A DNA stretch of 6,710 bases from Gammaproteobacteria bacterium (lineage in GTDB: Bacteria > Pseudomonadota > Gammaproteobacteria > Xanthomonadales > Marinicellaceae): positions 1 through 6,710 of the forward strand of contig JAUHZH010000126.1 of assembly GCA_030426065.1 (NCBI GenBank), in the 5' to 3' direction. A program made the translations under genes and the position numbers. Each line of letters starts with the position of its first letter. The first letter of the stretch is position 1. Shown piece by piece: positions 6,649 to 6,710 of this stretch. Under the pieces are notes generated by a model. The model was not told the DNA's origin. It did no database searches and worked only from the letters and a program-made list of their open reading frames with translations.

Positions 6649-6710
6649 ATGCATAAAAAATTGGCATTCATAGGCAGTGTTGGATCAGGTAAAACCACGA
6701 TCATCAACCA
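6649..6710 (+). CDS. P-loop NTPase, probable small GTPase (COG2229-like), N-terminal 20 codons only
   Basis: Only the first 20 residues are inside the window. They form a strand (KLAFI) followed directly by a Walker A loop GSVGSGKTT at residues 9-17, with Lys15 and Thr16 as the phosphate and magnesium ligands. A P-loop this close to the N-terminus fits small Ras-like bacterial GTPases; the G-x-V-G-x-G-K-T-T form is what I recall from the COG2229 family of predicted GTPases related to MglA and SRbeta. A purine-rich run (AAGGGGG, 6638-6644) just upstream is a good Shine-Dalgarno. It follows the 309-aa gene by 9 bp in the same direction. The G-domain specificity motif (N/TKxD) is outside the window, so an ATPase or kinase cannot be excluded. 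Confidence 0.75.
   Translation, partial: MHKKLAFIGSVGSGKTTIIN

Overview
The window looks like chromosomal DNA of a gammaproteobacterium of moderate GC. The reasons are a full-length Mpl murein-recycling ligase, a YheT-type hydrolase, a PlsC-type acyltransferase, and a TPR/sulfotransferase-like protein of a kind common in marine gammaproteobacteria. A Marinicella-like organism is a guess from gene style only. I see no mobile elements, CRISPR arrays, rRNA or tRNA genes.

Left part (1-3947, minus strand): four tightly packed genes read right to left. They are a lysophospholipid acyltransferase-like gene (3947-3171), a YheT-like alpha/beta hydrolase (3202-2249), a long TPR protein with a degenerate sulfotransferase-like C-terminus (2262-273), and the start of uppP (273 to beyond base 1). 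They overlap by 32, 14 and, after a one-base correction, 1 nt, so they are probably one transcript from a TATAAT promoter at about 3980. As written, the TPR frame has no stop and runs straight into uppP, which would be a TPR-UppP fusion. I argue instead that a one-base indel in an A5/T5 run at 375-379 hides the real stop, because the alternative frame ends in TAATG exactly on the uppP start codon.

Middle (3948-5416): a 107-bp divergent intergenic region, then mpl on the plus strand. Mpl reattaches recycled murein tripeptide to UDP-MurNAc, and UppP regenerates the undecaprenyl phosphate carrier. The divergent pair therefore touches the same process, cell-wall precursor supply, while the acyltransferase and hydrolase probably act on membrane lipids or esters.

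Right part (5417-6710): an AT-rich 293-bp spacer holds a likely terminator for mpl, a near-consensus sigma-70 promoter (TTGACA, 17 bp, AATAAT) and a roughly 160-nt 5' leader rich in inverted repeats. It precedes a 309-aa protein of unrecognised function with a strong ribosome-binding site. Nine bases later begins a P-loop protein, cut by the window edge, that looks like a small GTPase. These two probably form an operon, and they and their leader are the least explained part of the window.
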